From positions 965,001-1,029,000 of the forward strand of contig NZ_CP025119.1 in NCBI RefSeq assembly GCF_002831685.1: 64,000 bases of DNA, given 5' to 3'. The DNA is from Polaribacter sp. ALD11. Its GTDB lineage: Bacteria > Bacteroidota > Bacteroidia > Flavobacteriales > Flavobacteriaceae. The notes under the pieces are model-generated. The model worked only from the letters and a program-made list of their open reading frames with translations, was not told where the DNA came from and made no database searches. The stretch's first letter is position 1; the number at the start of each line of letters is the position of its first letter. Both the position numbers and the translations under genes were made by a program. Positions 43,895-52,653 of the stretch are shown here, piece after piece.

Positions 43895-45154
43895 TTAATT
43901 TGCAGTCTCAAGTTTACTAATAGCTGTGATTTCCCCTCCTTCTACCTCTAATCCTTGTGTAGCTGTAGCTGACGCAACGTCAATATTATAAACAAAACTT
44001 CCCTCAGTAGTATTTACTCCAACATAAGCTGTTGTACCATTTTTAGAGACATAATTGTTTCTACCCGCAATACTAGAAATGTTTTCATTTGATGGTAACC
44101 CTGTTACAGCAATATAAGATTTTGTGTGTACATCAATAATAGCTAATTCTTTACCATTACCATAAGAACCTCTCTCAGATACATTTAAAAGAATTGCTAA
44201 AAATTTACCATTACCTAAATACATTTGAGAAGTAACGTATTTACCTCCAGAAGCTGCTTCTATATCAAAATAAAATGAATCAAATTCTGATGTACCACTT
44301 TTAATTCGAGTAATTGCAGATGGCTTCGTTGAAGAAAAGTCATAAGATCCTGAGCTATTTTGAGTTTTTGCTATTGAAGATGAAAATGCATAGGCATCTC
44401 CTTTTTCATCTACAGAAAGACCATTTGTAAAATAACGCCCAATAAAACTTATGCGGTTATCTGTAATTGTTTTTTCATATTTCATTTCTGGATATGAAAA
44501 AACAGCAATATTAGCTTCGTCTGGATAATTTGTTCCATACCTATTATCAGAGGCTCCTTTTATAGTCATATAAGGTAAAAACACTTTGTTTCCTACTTGA
44601 GTAATCCATGTAGGAAAAGCTATTTCACCATTTTTTTTATTCGCTAATTCTTGAACATTAATTTCTCCTTCTGCTACAAATTCTAACAAATCTGTATCGA
44701 AACGATACCAATATGCAATAGGATTGTCTATACTTCTAGCTGTTTTCATTAATAAAATATCCTTATCAATAGACTCAAAAGCTTGCACTGTTTCTGACTG
44801 AAAATCAGATAACTTCTGTAAAGCACTTTCTCCATTTAATTGATAAGTAGTTACAGCTCCCGGATTTCCTTGTCCGTATAACAAACTAAAAAATTTATTG
44901 TTATTCGTTACGTAATATCTATAAGTTCCGTCTTGTTCTATTCCATTTCCTATGGTAGATATTTTTCCTTGACTTAAATAATCTGTTGTTAAAATATAAT
45001 CTGCAACACCTTCAGATGCTGTTGGGGTTGCTGTAATAATATACTTAGATTCAGAACTAGAACCTACAGGATCTGTAACTTCCTTTTCACTACATGCTGC
45101 TAAACTAGCAATTGCTAAGGCCCATGCTCCTATTTTAAAACTTACTTTTTTCAT
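43895..45154 (-). CDS. DUF4374 surface lipoprotein, XusB-like siderophore-binding candidate
   Basis: A 419-residue lipoprotein with signal KIGAWALAIASLAAC (Cys21) followed by an acidic, Ser-rich linker typical of surface-exposed Bacteroidota lipoproteins (CSEKEVTDP). The remainder is repetitive beta sequence (YRYYVTNNNKFFSLLYG, TEGSFVYNIDV) consistent with a beta-propeller, the fold of DUF4374 proteins. In Bacteroides thetaiotaomicron the DUF4374 protein XusB captures siderophores at the cell surface and works with a TonB receptor (XusA) and a PepSY protein (XusC). Here the TonB receptor is 28 bases upstream in one operon. The siderophore is unknown. Confidence 0.82.
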   Translation of the reverse strand: MKKVSFKIGAWALAIASLAACSEKEVTDPVGSSSESKYIITATPTASEGVADYILTTDYLSQGKISTIGNGIEQDGTYRYYVTNNNKFFSLLYGQGNPGAVTTYQLNGESALQKLSDFQSETVQAFESIDKDILLMKTARSIDNPIAYWYRFDTDLLEFVAEGEINVQELANKKNGEIAFPTWITQVGNKVFLPYMTIKGASDNRYGTNYPDEANIAVFSYPEMKYEKTITDNRISFIGRYFTNGLSVDEKGDAYAFSSSIAKTQNSSGSYDFSSTKPSAITRIKSGTSEFDSFYFDIEAASGGKYVTSQMYLGNGKFLAILLNVSERGSYGNGKELAIIDVHTKSYIAVTGLPSNENISSIAGRNNYVSKNGTTAYVGVNTTEGSFVYNIDVASATATQGLEVEGGEITAISKLETAN

Positions 45155-45182
45155 TGTTTTATATTTAAATGTTTATTAATTA

Positions 45183-47549
45183 TTAAAAGAATACGTATCT
45201 AATTTTCCCAGAAAAACTTCTTCCTGGTTTTTGTAAACTAAAGTTATCGTACAACATGCTATTGGTAATATTTCTACATTCTAGTGTAAATTGTACTTTT
45301 TTATTAAATTTATATGTGAAATTTAAATCGTGTGAAATTTGTTCTGAAATATCTAATTTATCACTACCTAAACTTGGCCAATACAAGTAAAATGCATGTA
45401 CATATAGTAGGTTATAACCAATACTTAATTCTTGTTTTCTATTCCCTAAGTTCAAAAATGCATAGTTTATGTCTCCATTCCCATATAAATAGGGCATGTT
45501 CGGAATTCTATCTTTATAGACAACGCTTACTGTGGTTTGTCCTTCATCATATTTAGTATTGTTTCTTAAGTCTTGGTAAGTTGCATTCAAGCCCAATGAT
45601 AAATTTTGATTATATGTATATCTTATTTCAGATTCAATTCCTAAGTTGGTAACACTTCCTAAATTGTCCATTACTTGCATAACTTGGTTTTTGTTTAATC
45701 TAGGTCTAATAAAATCTTTGGCATCTCTATAAAACAGATTTGAGCTAAAGCTAAACTGATGGATTTTATTAAAATTCCCCCAATAACTTAAACCTAAATT
45801 GTAATTGTTACTACTTTCTGGTTTTAAGTTGATATTTCCTTCTAAATTGATTATGTCACCAAATAATTCATTTGATTCTGGTAATCGATATGTTTTTTCG
45901 TAAGATCCTTTTAACTGTAAATTGTCATGTAAGAAATAAGTAACTGCAAAACCATAACCTAAAAAATTAAACGTATTTGTTTTATTGATATAAGCTACAT
46001 CACCATAGCCTCCCGTAGGATTATAGGCATGAGCATAGGTGTTTTTTTGAAAATATTGCTTAATAAATAAAGAAGTGTTCCAATTAGAACTTTTAAAATC
46101 ATGACCTAAACCAGTAATATTTTTTAATGTTTTTTTAGGTTGTTGATAAATATCACTATCTGGATTTAATTCGTTAACTCCTTTTCTATTAAAAGTATTT
46201 AAAGTGCTACTTAAAGCTAAGTTATGGTGTTTATTTATTTTATAATTGGCATTTGCAGTAGCCAAACCGTTGTTGTTTTTATATTTATATAATGAATAAG
46301 AACGTTCGCCTCCTGGTGTATTATATTCTTTATAATTTCCAAACCAATTATACCTTCTATTAATAGTGTCTATGTTTTTTTCTGCCCCTAAATTATAACT
46401 AGCATTGAACTTTACATCTAAATTTTTAAGTATAAAATCATCTTTTTTATACTTTATACTAGGCATAATAATATTACCTCTTCTGTTCCATGCCCCAAAA
46501 ACACTAGCTTGTCTCGCACCTGTTTGAATTTCTTTATAATTTTTTCCTAAAGTAATTCCAAATAATAATTGATCTGCAAAACTTTTATTTACAAATCCTA
46601 AATTAAAAATTACGGATTCGTTATGATAGGTATCATGAAAACGTTTTACGGTTTTGTTTGGGTAATATTTACCTGTATTGATATCTGCTACATCTACTTT
46701 AATTTCATAATTATTATCTGAATAATTTTGAAAAGCATTCATTTGAGCAATAAACCCTTTATTAGAAACGTAAATTGCATTTACATAACTACGATGTGTA
46801 TTAAAAGAGCCGTAAGAATAAGAAGCGTCTAAATGGCTTTTTTTATACGTGTTGGTAATAATATTTACAGCACCTCCCAAAGCATCAGAACCTAAACCTA
46901 CCGGAACAACACCTTTGTACACTTCAATTCTTTCTGCTAAATTAATAGGAATATTATTTAATTGAAATGATGACCCCATATTGTCCATAGGAATTCCATC
47001 AATAAAAAAACGTACTTGATTTCCTCTAAAACCATTTAAAGAAAAATTCATTTTAGAGCCAACTCCACCACTTTCACGAATTCTTACTCCAGATACTTTT
47101 CCTAAAGCATGGCCAATATCTAAAGTGGTATTGTGTAGTTTTTTAGCATCTACTACCGTTACGTTAAAAGCTTTTTCTTTTACCTTTTGCAACTTGCTTT
47201 TACCAGTTATAATAATTTCACTTAACTGTGTATTAGACTCTTCTAAAATAAAAGAAACTGTTTTTGTATTACCTCTATTAATAGTAATTGTTTTATGTAG
47301 GGTTTTATAACCTAAGAAAGACACCTCTATAGTATATAAACCATCGTAGTTTCCTATAAACTTAAACAAACCATTATTGTCTGTAATAACGCCATTATTA
47401 GTCTCTTTAATAATTACGGTTGCTCCGTATAAAGGAACCTGATTTTGATCTAGTACATGACCAATTATGTTGCTTTTCTTTGATTGGGAAAACCCTATAA
47501 TTGAAAATAAACAACAAGCAAATGCAAGGTATAAATTGTTTTTTGACAT
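45183..47549 (-). CDS. TonB-dependent siderophore receptor, XusA-like
   Basis: A 788-residue receptor from the ATG ending at 47549, giving signal MSKNNLYLAFACCLFSIIGFS. A carboxypeptidase-like domain (IIGHVLDQNQVPLYGATVIIK) is followed by a plug (FNVTVVDAKKLHNT, SLNGFRGNQVRFFIDGIPMD, ERIEVYKGVVPVGLGSDALGGAVNI) and a beta-barrel ending GRSFSGKIRYVFF with the terminal aromatic. It imports ferric siderophore using TonB energy. A 38-residue longer start would precede the signal and run into the -7 region, so it is rejected. The upstream double-box operator sits beside its -7 element. Confidence 0.9.
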   Translation of the reverse strand: MSKNNLYLAFACCLFSIIGFSQSKKSNIIGHVLDQNQVPLYGATVIIKETNNGVITDNNGLFKFIGNYDGLYTIEVSFLGYKTLHKTITINRGNTKTVSFILEESNTQLSEIIITGKSKLQKVKEKAFNVTVVDAKKLHNTTLDIGHALGKVSGVRIRESGGVGSKMNFSLNGFRGNQVRFFIDGIPMDNMGSSFQLNNIPINLAERIEVYKGVVPVGLGSDALGGAVNIITNTYKKSHLDASYSYGSFNTHRSYVNAIYVSNKGFIAQMNAFQNYSDNNYEIKVDVADINTGKYYPNKTVKRFHDTYHNESVIFNLGFVNKSFADQLLFGITLGKNYKEIQTGARQASVFGAWNRRGNIIMPSIKYKKDDFILKNLDVKFNASYNLGAEKNIDTINRRYNWFGNYKEYNTPGGERSYSLYKYKNNNGLATANANYKINKHHNLALSSTLNTFNRKGVNELNPDSDIYQQPKKTLKNITGLGHDFKSSNWNTSLFIKQYFQKNTYAHAYNPTGGYGDVAYINKTNTFNFLGYGFAVTYFLHDNLQLKGSYEKTYRLPESNELFGDIINLEGNINLKPESSNNYNLGLSYWGNFNKIHQFSFSSNLFYRDAKDFIRPRLNKNQVMQVMDNLGSVTNLGIESEIRYTYNQNLSLGLNATYQDLRNNTKYDEGQTTVSVVYKDRIPNMPYLYGNGDINYAFLNLGNRKQELSIGYNLLYVHAFYLYWPSLGSDKLDISEQISHDLNFTYKFNKKVQFTLECRNITNSMLYDNFSLQKPGRSFSGKIRYVFF

Positions 47550-47604
47550 ATTGAATGTGAATTCTATGAATTTATTATTATTTAGACTTAATATAAATAA
47601 TGTG

Positions 47605-47612
47605 CAAATATA
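47605..47612 (-). promoter_or_regulatory. -7 promoter element of the receptor/DUF4374 operon
   Basis: Minus-strand TATATTTG, 55 bases before the receptor ATG, with no TTG at the usual place; the operator begins 23 bases further upstream. Confidence 0.65.
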
Positions 47613-47635
47613 AATTGAATTCCTTCTTAGAATTG

Positions 47636-47674
47636 TACGCAATGCGGATAATAAACTACGCAAAACGGAATAAA
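47636..47674 (-). promoter_or_regulatory. Double-box operator, site 1
   Basis: On the plus strand TACGCAATGCGGATAATAAAC (47636-47656, written in full here only as boxes TACGC..GCGGA) is followed by TACGCAAAACGGAATAAAA, a 21-base-period direct repeat. It matches site 2 at 50936-50974 box for box and has the same distance from a -7 element. Confidence 0.7.
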
Positions 47675-47694
47675 ATAAAATAGCTTTTTGTTAT

Positions 47695-47728
47695 AAAAAA
47701 CACCTCTAAAAACAAACAAAAAGAGGTG
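47695..47728 (-). terminator. Terminator of the PepSY operon
   Basis: CACCTCT (47701-47707) and AGAGGTG (47722-47728) form the stem; on the minus strand it is followed by a run of T. It separates the PepSY operon from the receptor promoter. Confidence 0.75.
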
Positions 47729-47839
47729 CCATAAAACAAGGTTAGATGAATACTAAAATTGGTTGTAAATAAATGAACTTAAACATTAATTGGTTGATGA
47801 ATTAATGTATTATTAGGTTAAAATAATTAGCAATAATAG

Positions 47840-49456
47840 TTATCCTTTTGTTTTTTGTAGTTTTAATTTAAAAACAACTGCAATAGCGGTTAAGGATAAT
47901 AAAATCCAAAAGACGTCTATTACAAAAATTTGAGAGTATCCTTTTTGCCAAGTAATCCATAACCAGTTCCCAGAAATAACACCATTAGAAATTGGCACTA
48001 AAAAACCAAAAATACTACCAAGTATTAAGGATGTCTTATTTGTAAAATAAATGTCTCGTTTAATTATAAATAATGTGCTTAAAGCTAACCATCCCCAAAA
48101 GAAAACATTATAAATTAAAGCTTTTTTTCCACCGTCATAATCACTTGAAAAGCATTTTACTACAATAAAAATTAATGCCGTAATAGGATAAATACTAAGG
48201 CAAATAGCCATGTAAATATTTACTAACCAACTGTTAAATTTTCTTTTATAATTGGGTACTACTTTGTTATCTCTTGCTACTAGCCAAATAAGCACACCAG
48301 AAATAATTACAAAACAAGTTATTAAACCGAGTACAAAATTGATAAGTTTCATACCGTAACCACCATAATCGCCAAAATGTAATCGTTTTAATAAGTTAGT
48401 AGTTCCTTTAACATAAGTTGTTTCTTTTAGAGGGCTGTTTTCATCGACAATCTCACCATTTTCTGCTTTAAAGGTTAAAGAACCATCACCCAAAAGATTG
48501 TCTTTAAATTGCGGATGTCCTTCTACCTTAACATGCATATTGGCATCTCCATAATTAAAAATTTGCAAGCTATTTATTTTTAAATCTGGCCACTTATTTT
48601 TAGTTTCTAATATAAAATCATTAATGGATATCGTTTTATTTATAACTTCCCCTTTTAGCTTATAATTTATAACTTTCTCTGTATTTAATGCTTCATTAAA
48701 TACTTTAGTATCGTCATTAAATATAAACGACTTAATTGGTGGTACCATAATACTGTATCCAATTATTAGGTATACTCCTGTAACGGCAAACATAAATTGA
48801 AAAGGCAAACCAATAAGCCCTAGAGAAACATGTGCATCTGTCCAAATTGTTTTCCATTTAGATTTTGATCGAAAAAGATAAAAACTTGATGCAATTTTTT
48901 TCCAATGAACAATAACACCCGTAATAATTGCAAATAAAAAGAAAAATGCAACAAAACCAGCCAACATATAACCAGAACGACCGTATAGATTTAGTTGTGC
49001 AAAAAAATGAAGCCTATAAAAAAACTCTCCTAATGTATAAGCTTTATCATATCTTTCAGATTTATACGTTTTCAAGTTCGTATTAAAAAATGTTCGTTTG
49101 GGTCTTTTTTCTACTTCTTTTTTAGTTTCTTTTACTGTTTTATTTCCTTCAATTTTTAACTTTTCTTTTTCTGATGGCGAAATAACCGTAGTAGCCATTT
49201 GCCCCTCTATACGTTGGAAGAAAGTAATATTTTGTCCGTTTAATTTGTATTCTTTTTCAATATTAATTAACAGCTTATCGAAATTAGTTTCGCTAAAAGC
49301 ACTGTCTTTAACAGGTTCATTACGTTCCCATGCTATAATTTCATCTCTTAAAAAAGAAATAGACCCCGTAAAGAAAATAACGTACAATGCAGCACTAATA
49401 ATAATACCACTAATAGTATGCGTATGTAACATAATATTATAGACTCTTTTAGACAT
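47840..49456 (-). CDS. PepSY-associated membrane protein, XusC/PiuB-like siderophore reductase
   Basis: A 538-residue inner-membrane protein of the PepSY_TM family. The first helix (HTHTISGIIISAALYVIFFTG) includes the conserved His pair, another lies in RLHFFAQLNLYGRSGYMLAG, and further His are in WTDAHVSLGL and LLKRLHFGDYGG, all typical haem-coordinating positions. Periplasmic PepSY parts lie between helices; three more helices form the C-terminus. Such proteins (PiuB, FoxB, XusC) reduce ferric siderophores after import. It is the last gene of a four-gene operon. Confidence 0.85.
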   Translation of the reverse strand: MSKRVYNIMLHTHTISGIIISAALYVIFFTGSISFLRDEIIAWERNEPVKDSAFSETNFDKLLINIEKEYKLNGQNITFFQRIEGQMATTVISPSEKEKLKIEGNKTVKETKKEVEKRPKRTFFNTNLKTYKSERYDKAYTLGEFFYRLHFFAQLNLYGRSGYMLAGFVAFFFLFAIITGVIVHWKKIASSFYLFRSKSKWKTIWTDAHVSLGLIGLPFQFMFAVTGVYLIIGYSIMVPPIKSFIFNDDTKVFNEALNTEKVINYKLKGEVINKTISINDFILETKNKWPDLKINSLQIFNYGDANMHVKVEGHPQFKDNLLGDGSLTFKAENGEIVDENSPLKETTYVKGTTNLLKRLHFGDYGGYGMKLINFVLGLITCFVIISGVLIWLVARDNKVVPNYKRKFNSWLVNIYMAICLSIYPITALIFIVVKCFSSDYDGGKKALIYNVFFWGWLALSTLFIIKRDIYFTNKTSLILGSIFGFLVPISNGVISGNWLWITWQKGYSQIFVIDVFWILLSLTAIAVVFKLKLQKTKG

Positions 49457-49468
49457 GTGTTTTGTAAA

Positions 49469-49759
49469 TTAGATAGTTAATGACTGTTTAGTATAAATAA
49501 ATGCAATGAAAATTATGGCGATTAAAATATATACTCCCCATATTTTCCATCCATTTTTAGCTAAAAAAGCAACAATTAGTAAGGTTACCCAAAGGATGAA
49601 ACCAGCATAACGTATGGTATAGATACTATTTTGTGGGTTCCACCAAACAACTAAAACCATATGAAAGAGTTGTGTAAGAATATAGCCTCCAATAAAACCT
49701 GCGGTTATTTTAGCAAATCTCTGTAATGGTGTGGATAAGTGTTTTTTATTTGCTGGCAT
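49469..49759 (-). CDS. Small membrane protein of the iron locus (DUF3649-like position)
   Basis: A 96-residue protein with a basic N-terminus (MPANKKHLSTPLQRFAKI) and three hydrophobic segments (AGFIGGYILTQLFHMVLVVWW, YAGFILWVTLLIVAFLA, IWGVYILIAIIFIAFIY). By position and topology it resembles DUF3649 proteins that accompany PepSY/FoxB-type reductases in siderophore loci of Proteobacteria. Sequence identity to that family cannot be judged by eye, so the assignment is tentative. It lies 12 bases upstream of the PepSY gene. Confidence 0.55.
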   Translation of the reverse strand: MPANKKHLSTPLQRFAKITAGFIGGYILTQLFHMVLVVWWNPQNSIYTIRYAGFILWVTLLIVAFLAKNGWKIWGVYILIAIIFIAFIYTKQSLTI

Positions 49760-49764
49760 ACTAT

Positions 49765-50097
49765 TTATTTCAAGAATATTTCAATTACAAAAGCAATTAC
49801 AGTGATAATTATAAGCTTGGTTAGATTAAAAAATCGAAGAGGAGCTATTAAAACAATGCAACAACCAACTGTCATTACAATTACCAAATAAGAAAAAATA
49901 CCTGCACCAATACCATAATAAAACAAACAAGGTATCAGACTTATTAATAATAAACCAATACCAAAATAAGATGCTGTTTTTTTGTTAGCAGCACTCTTTC
50001 GTTGAAGCTTATATTGTAGTGTTAATTCGGCACGTTTACTAGTACTGTATAGTAGGTAAAACCCTAAAAAAGCAATACAACAAGTTAGTGTAAGCAT
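49765..50097 (-). CDS. Small membrane protein of the iron locus (DUF3325-like position)
   Basis: A 110-residue protein with an N-terminal helix, a basic loop (SKRAELTLQYKLQRKSAANKK) and two to three further hydrophobic helices. Similar small proteins (DUF3325) precede DUF3649 and PepSY proteins in proteobacterial siderophore operons, and the same order is kept here. Family membership is inferred from context and shape rather than a motif. It begins a short gap after the DUF4198 gene and ends 5 bases before the next gene. Confidence 0.5.
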   Translation of the reverse strand: MLTLTCCIAFLGFYLLYSTSKRAELTLQYKLQRKSAANKKTASYFGIGLLLISLIPCLFYYGIGAGIFSYLVIVMTVGCCIVLIAPLRFFNLTKLIIITVIAFVIEIFLK

Positions 50098-50156
50098 TTG
50101 TATGTGAATTATAAAATTTAAGTAGAATTATAAAAGCGTATCTTAAATAATTAAGT

Positions 50157-50855
50157 TTAATGCGTTACAAAAGTTGTAACGATGCGCATTCTATTTATAT
50201 ATTCTTCATTTTCTACGTCTTCCTTTTTACTAGCTTCAAGCAAATATGGCACCTGCAATTCTACTTTAAAACTGGCAATACCTTCTGTATTTGTTTTAAT
50301 ATCTTTCTGCCAACCATTAGGTGCAAAAACTTTTATAGATATATCTGCTAACGGTACTCCCCTATTTTCAACATAAATTGAAATTATATTATCATTTTTA
50401 AAGCTTTTGTACATTAATAAAAGATTCTCTTCTTTAGTTTTAATAAGTTTAGATCTAACATAAGGTTTGCCTACCTCTACACTTGTAGATGTATTAAATT
50501 GATATTGCGTTTTACCATATAAACTAGCTACATTATGGTGTATTGAAAAATAATATCTACCATCTGTTTTAGGTGTAAATGAAGCTGAAAAGTGATTATT
50601 ACGTTGTTGCGTTATTATTTTTTCTTTAATTCCGTTCGGATGCGTTAACCAAAGGGTAAAGTCTTTTGTATTAGACCACCAATCTTTAATTAATTCTCTT
50701 TTGCCATCATGAGGTTCGGCATAAAAAACAAAAACATCTTGTGCTTCTCCTTTTTTCCCTTCTCCATTAGTTTTAATAAATAAAGCATGTGCAAATATAT
50801 TGGCTGTATTTGCAAAGATGAATAGGTATACTAATAATTGTTTTACAGCTGTCAT
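50157..50855 (-). CDS. DUF4198-like exported metal-uptake accessory protein
   Basis: A 232-residue exported protein: signal MTAVKQLLVYLFIFANTANIFAHA, then HALFIKTNGEG at the mature N-terminus. The DUF4198 (NikM-like) layout follows, with beta-sandwich sequence KDFTLWLTHPNGIKE, DGRYYFSIHHNV, and a second Ig-like half (GVPLADISIKVFAPNGWQKDIKTNTEGIASF). His residues near the start could bind metal. Such proteins sit in nickel, cobalt and iron uptake clusters. It heads the four-gene operon, downstream of operator site 2, and its function with a siderophore reductase is unknown. Confidence 0.72.
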   Translation of the reverse strand: MTAVKQLLVYLFIFANTANIFAHALFIKTNGEGKKGEAQDVFVFYAEPHDGKRELIKDWWSNTKDFTLWLTHPNGIKEKIITQQRNNHFSASFTPKTDGRYYFSIHHNVASLYGKTQYQFNTSTSVEVGKPYVRSKLIKTKEENLLLMYKSFKNDNIISIYVENRGVPLADISIKVFAPNGWQKDIKTNTEGIASFKVELQVPYLLEASKKEDVENEEYINRMRIVTTFVTH

Positions 50856-50905
50856 TTTTAATAGTTATTCGATTTTAATTTAGATTTATTCTAAATAATT
50901 TAACG

Positions 50906-50913
50906 CAAAAATA
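50906..50913 (-). promoter_or_regulatory. -7 promoter element of the DUF4198-PepSY operon
   Basis: Minus-strand TATTTTTG, 50 bases before the ATG at 50855; operator site 2 begins 22 bases upstream of it. Confidence 0.65.
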
Positions 50914-50935
50914 TTAACAACACGTATTTAAAAGT

Positions 50936-50974
50936 TACGCTAAGCGGAATATAATCTACGTAAAGCGGAATATT
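50936..50974 (-). promoter_or_regulatory. Double-box operator, site 2
   Basis: Boxes TACGCTAAGCGGAATA (50936-50951) and TACGTAAAGCGGAATA (50957-50972) repeat with a 21-base period. Compared with site 1, both half sites keep TACG, an A-rich centre and CGGA. Lies between the divergent DUF4198 operon and the AraC gene. Confidence 0.7.
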
Positions 50975-51152
50975 AAAACTTTAACTACTATAATACATTT
51001 AAAAAAAATTAAATTTACACTAAAAAACTTATTCAATAAATACCTGAATTTAAATACTTTAAATACTTTTTAATATATCTCAGATTCTTCAATAATTTTA
51101 TTTCATAAAAACAAAACACCGCTATACTTATTTAGATTCAATAAATATAATG

Positions 51153-51160
51153 TATTTTTG
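51153..51160 (+). promoter_or_regulatory. -7 promoter element for the AraC-type regulator
   Basis: TATTTTTG, 48 bases before the regulator ATG at 51209; no clear -33 TTG. Confidence 0.45.
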
Positions 51161-51208
51161 GCAAAAATATTTATTTTATAAATTGAAATCAGGGGCAAAA
51201 AAGAAATA

Positions 51209-52171
51209 ATGATAAGTAGTATTTTAATAGAAAATAATAGAGAGATTGTTTTTGATAAAACCTCAGAAATTATTAAAATTGATGAATGTGGAACTCATGA
51301 GGTTGTTACCTTAATTAATGATAAATCTTGGTATAAAGAACAAGTTTTTGATAGTTTTAAGATTGGTTACGGTACTTTAATTGACGTTAAAAATAATAAA
51401 ATAAAATTTGATTTTAAGGGAGAAACTATAGGGATGGTTTTTATACAAAAAGGAAGTCTTAGTATAAACATTCCAAAATTATCTCACACAAATTATTTAG
51501 AGTCAAATGAGCATAACCTATTTTATTATACAAGTATATCTGGAGAAATTGAAATGACAGATGATATTGTTTCAATATTTAGAATCAATTTTTCGTTAAG
51601 TTTCTTTAATCAATTTTTACCTGATGAAAATAAATTTAAAGACTTTAGAAAACAAATATGTTACAATAAAACAGGTAAACTTAAAAATAAGAATGGAGCT
51701 ATCACATCAAAAATATTTTTAATAATAGATGAAATAAGAAATTCAAAATGGAAAGGTTTTTATCGTAAGATTCACATGAATTCTTTAATTTTAGAACTTT
51801 TATTATTGCAATTAGATCAATTTAATAGTAGTAATCAAACAAGAACTAGCGAGGAAGAAAAAATAATTAGAGTGAAAGATTATATAACTAAAAACTGCAC
51901 TAAATCGATGACATTAAATTTTCTGTCTAAAAAATTTGGGACGAATGAATGTGCTTTAAAAAAAGGGTTTAAAACGCAATTCGGTATAACCGTTTTCGGG
52001 TATATTATAGACTTAAAAATGGATAAGGCAAAGGAATTACTTTTTGATAAGAAGTTACCTGTTGGTGAGGTCTCAGAATTGGTTGGTTACAAAAATCCTC
52101 AACATTTTTCAACTGCATTTAAAAAGAAATATGGGGTAACTCCTAGTAAATTTATGAAGTTTAATTCATAA
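51209..52171 (+). CDS. AraC family regulator, PchR-like
   Basis: A 320-residue transcription factor. The N-terminal 200 residues form a cupin-like sensor (YGTLIDVKNNKIKFDFKGETIGMVF, SLSINIP). The C-terminal hundred residues carry two helix-turn-helix motifs: TLNFLSKKFGTNECALKKGFKTQFG and GEVSELVGYKNPQHFSTAFKKKYGVTPSKF, the latter the AraC signature. PchR-type regulators bind the ferric siderophore and activate its receptor operon. Being divergent from the DUF4198 operon and near both operators, it is the natural candidate to bind the two double-box sites. Confidence 0.88.
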   Translation: MISSILIENNREIVFDKTSEIIKIDECGTHEVVTLINDKSWYKEQVFDSFKIGYGTLIDVKNNKIKFDFKGETIGMVFIQKGSLSINIPKLSHTNYLESNEHNLFYYTSISGEIEMTDDIVSIFRINFSLSFFNQFLPDENKFKDFRKQICYNKTGKLKNKNGAITSKIFLIIDEIRNSKWKGFYRKIHMNSLILELLLLQLDQFNSSNQTRTSEEEKIIRVKDYITKNCTKSMTLNFLSKKFGTNECALKKGFKTQFGITVFGYIIDLKMDKAKELLFDKKLPVGEVSELVGYKNPQHFSTAFKKKYGVTPSKFMKFNS

Positions 52172-52604
52172 ATATTTTACTTATCTATTAATAGAGTTCT
52201 TATTTATTTTTAATAATAAGTGTGCAATAGCTAACGTAACAAAAACTTTCAAGGTTTATTTTTAAAAGCTACTCCCCTATTAAATGTATCATATCCGTTT
52301 TAAACAGTAGTCGTGGTTTTTATTTGATAGAATATTATGTTATGACCTATAAAATAGAACTTCCTTGTAACAAAAAATAAATTTTACAGTTACGATAAAA
52401 AAGAATGTTATTTTTAAAAGTTTTAATTGTCTTAAAAGCTCTAAAAAAATAAACATAAAAACCGAATATATAGAGCTAATTAAAAATTACACATTATAAC
52501 CTTAAAATTACAAAATCAAGTTATCTGTAAACAGAAACACTTATGTTCTTCATTTTAATAAATCAAAAAAAAAACACAAATAGTAATATAAATTAAGATT
52601 TTTT
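52172..52604. other. Long AT-rich non-coding stretch
   Basis: About 430 bases between the AraC gene and the next terminator with stops in all frames, many homopolymer A/T runs and no motif I can name. It could hold decayed sequence. Confidence 0.5.
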
Positions 52605-52650
52605 TTTAAAAAATAAAGGCGTAATAATGTTACTATTACGCCTAAAAAAA
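52605..52650 (-). terminator. Terminator of the sigma/SusCD/phosphatase operon
   Basis: AGGCGTAATA (52617-52626) and TATTACGCCT (52634-52643) pair perfectly; on the minus strand T-rich sequence follows. It closes the operon that ends at 52654. Confidence 0.85.
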
Positions 52651-52653
52651 ATA

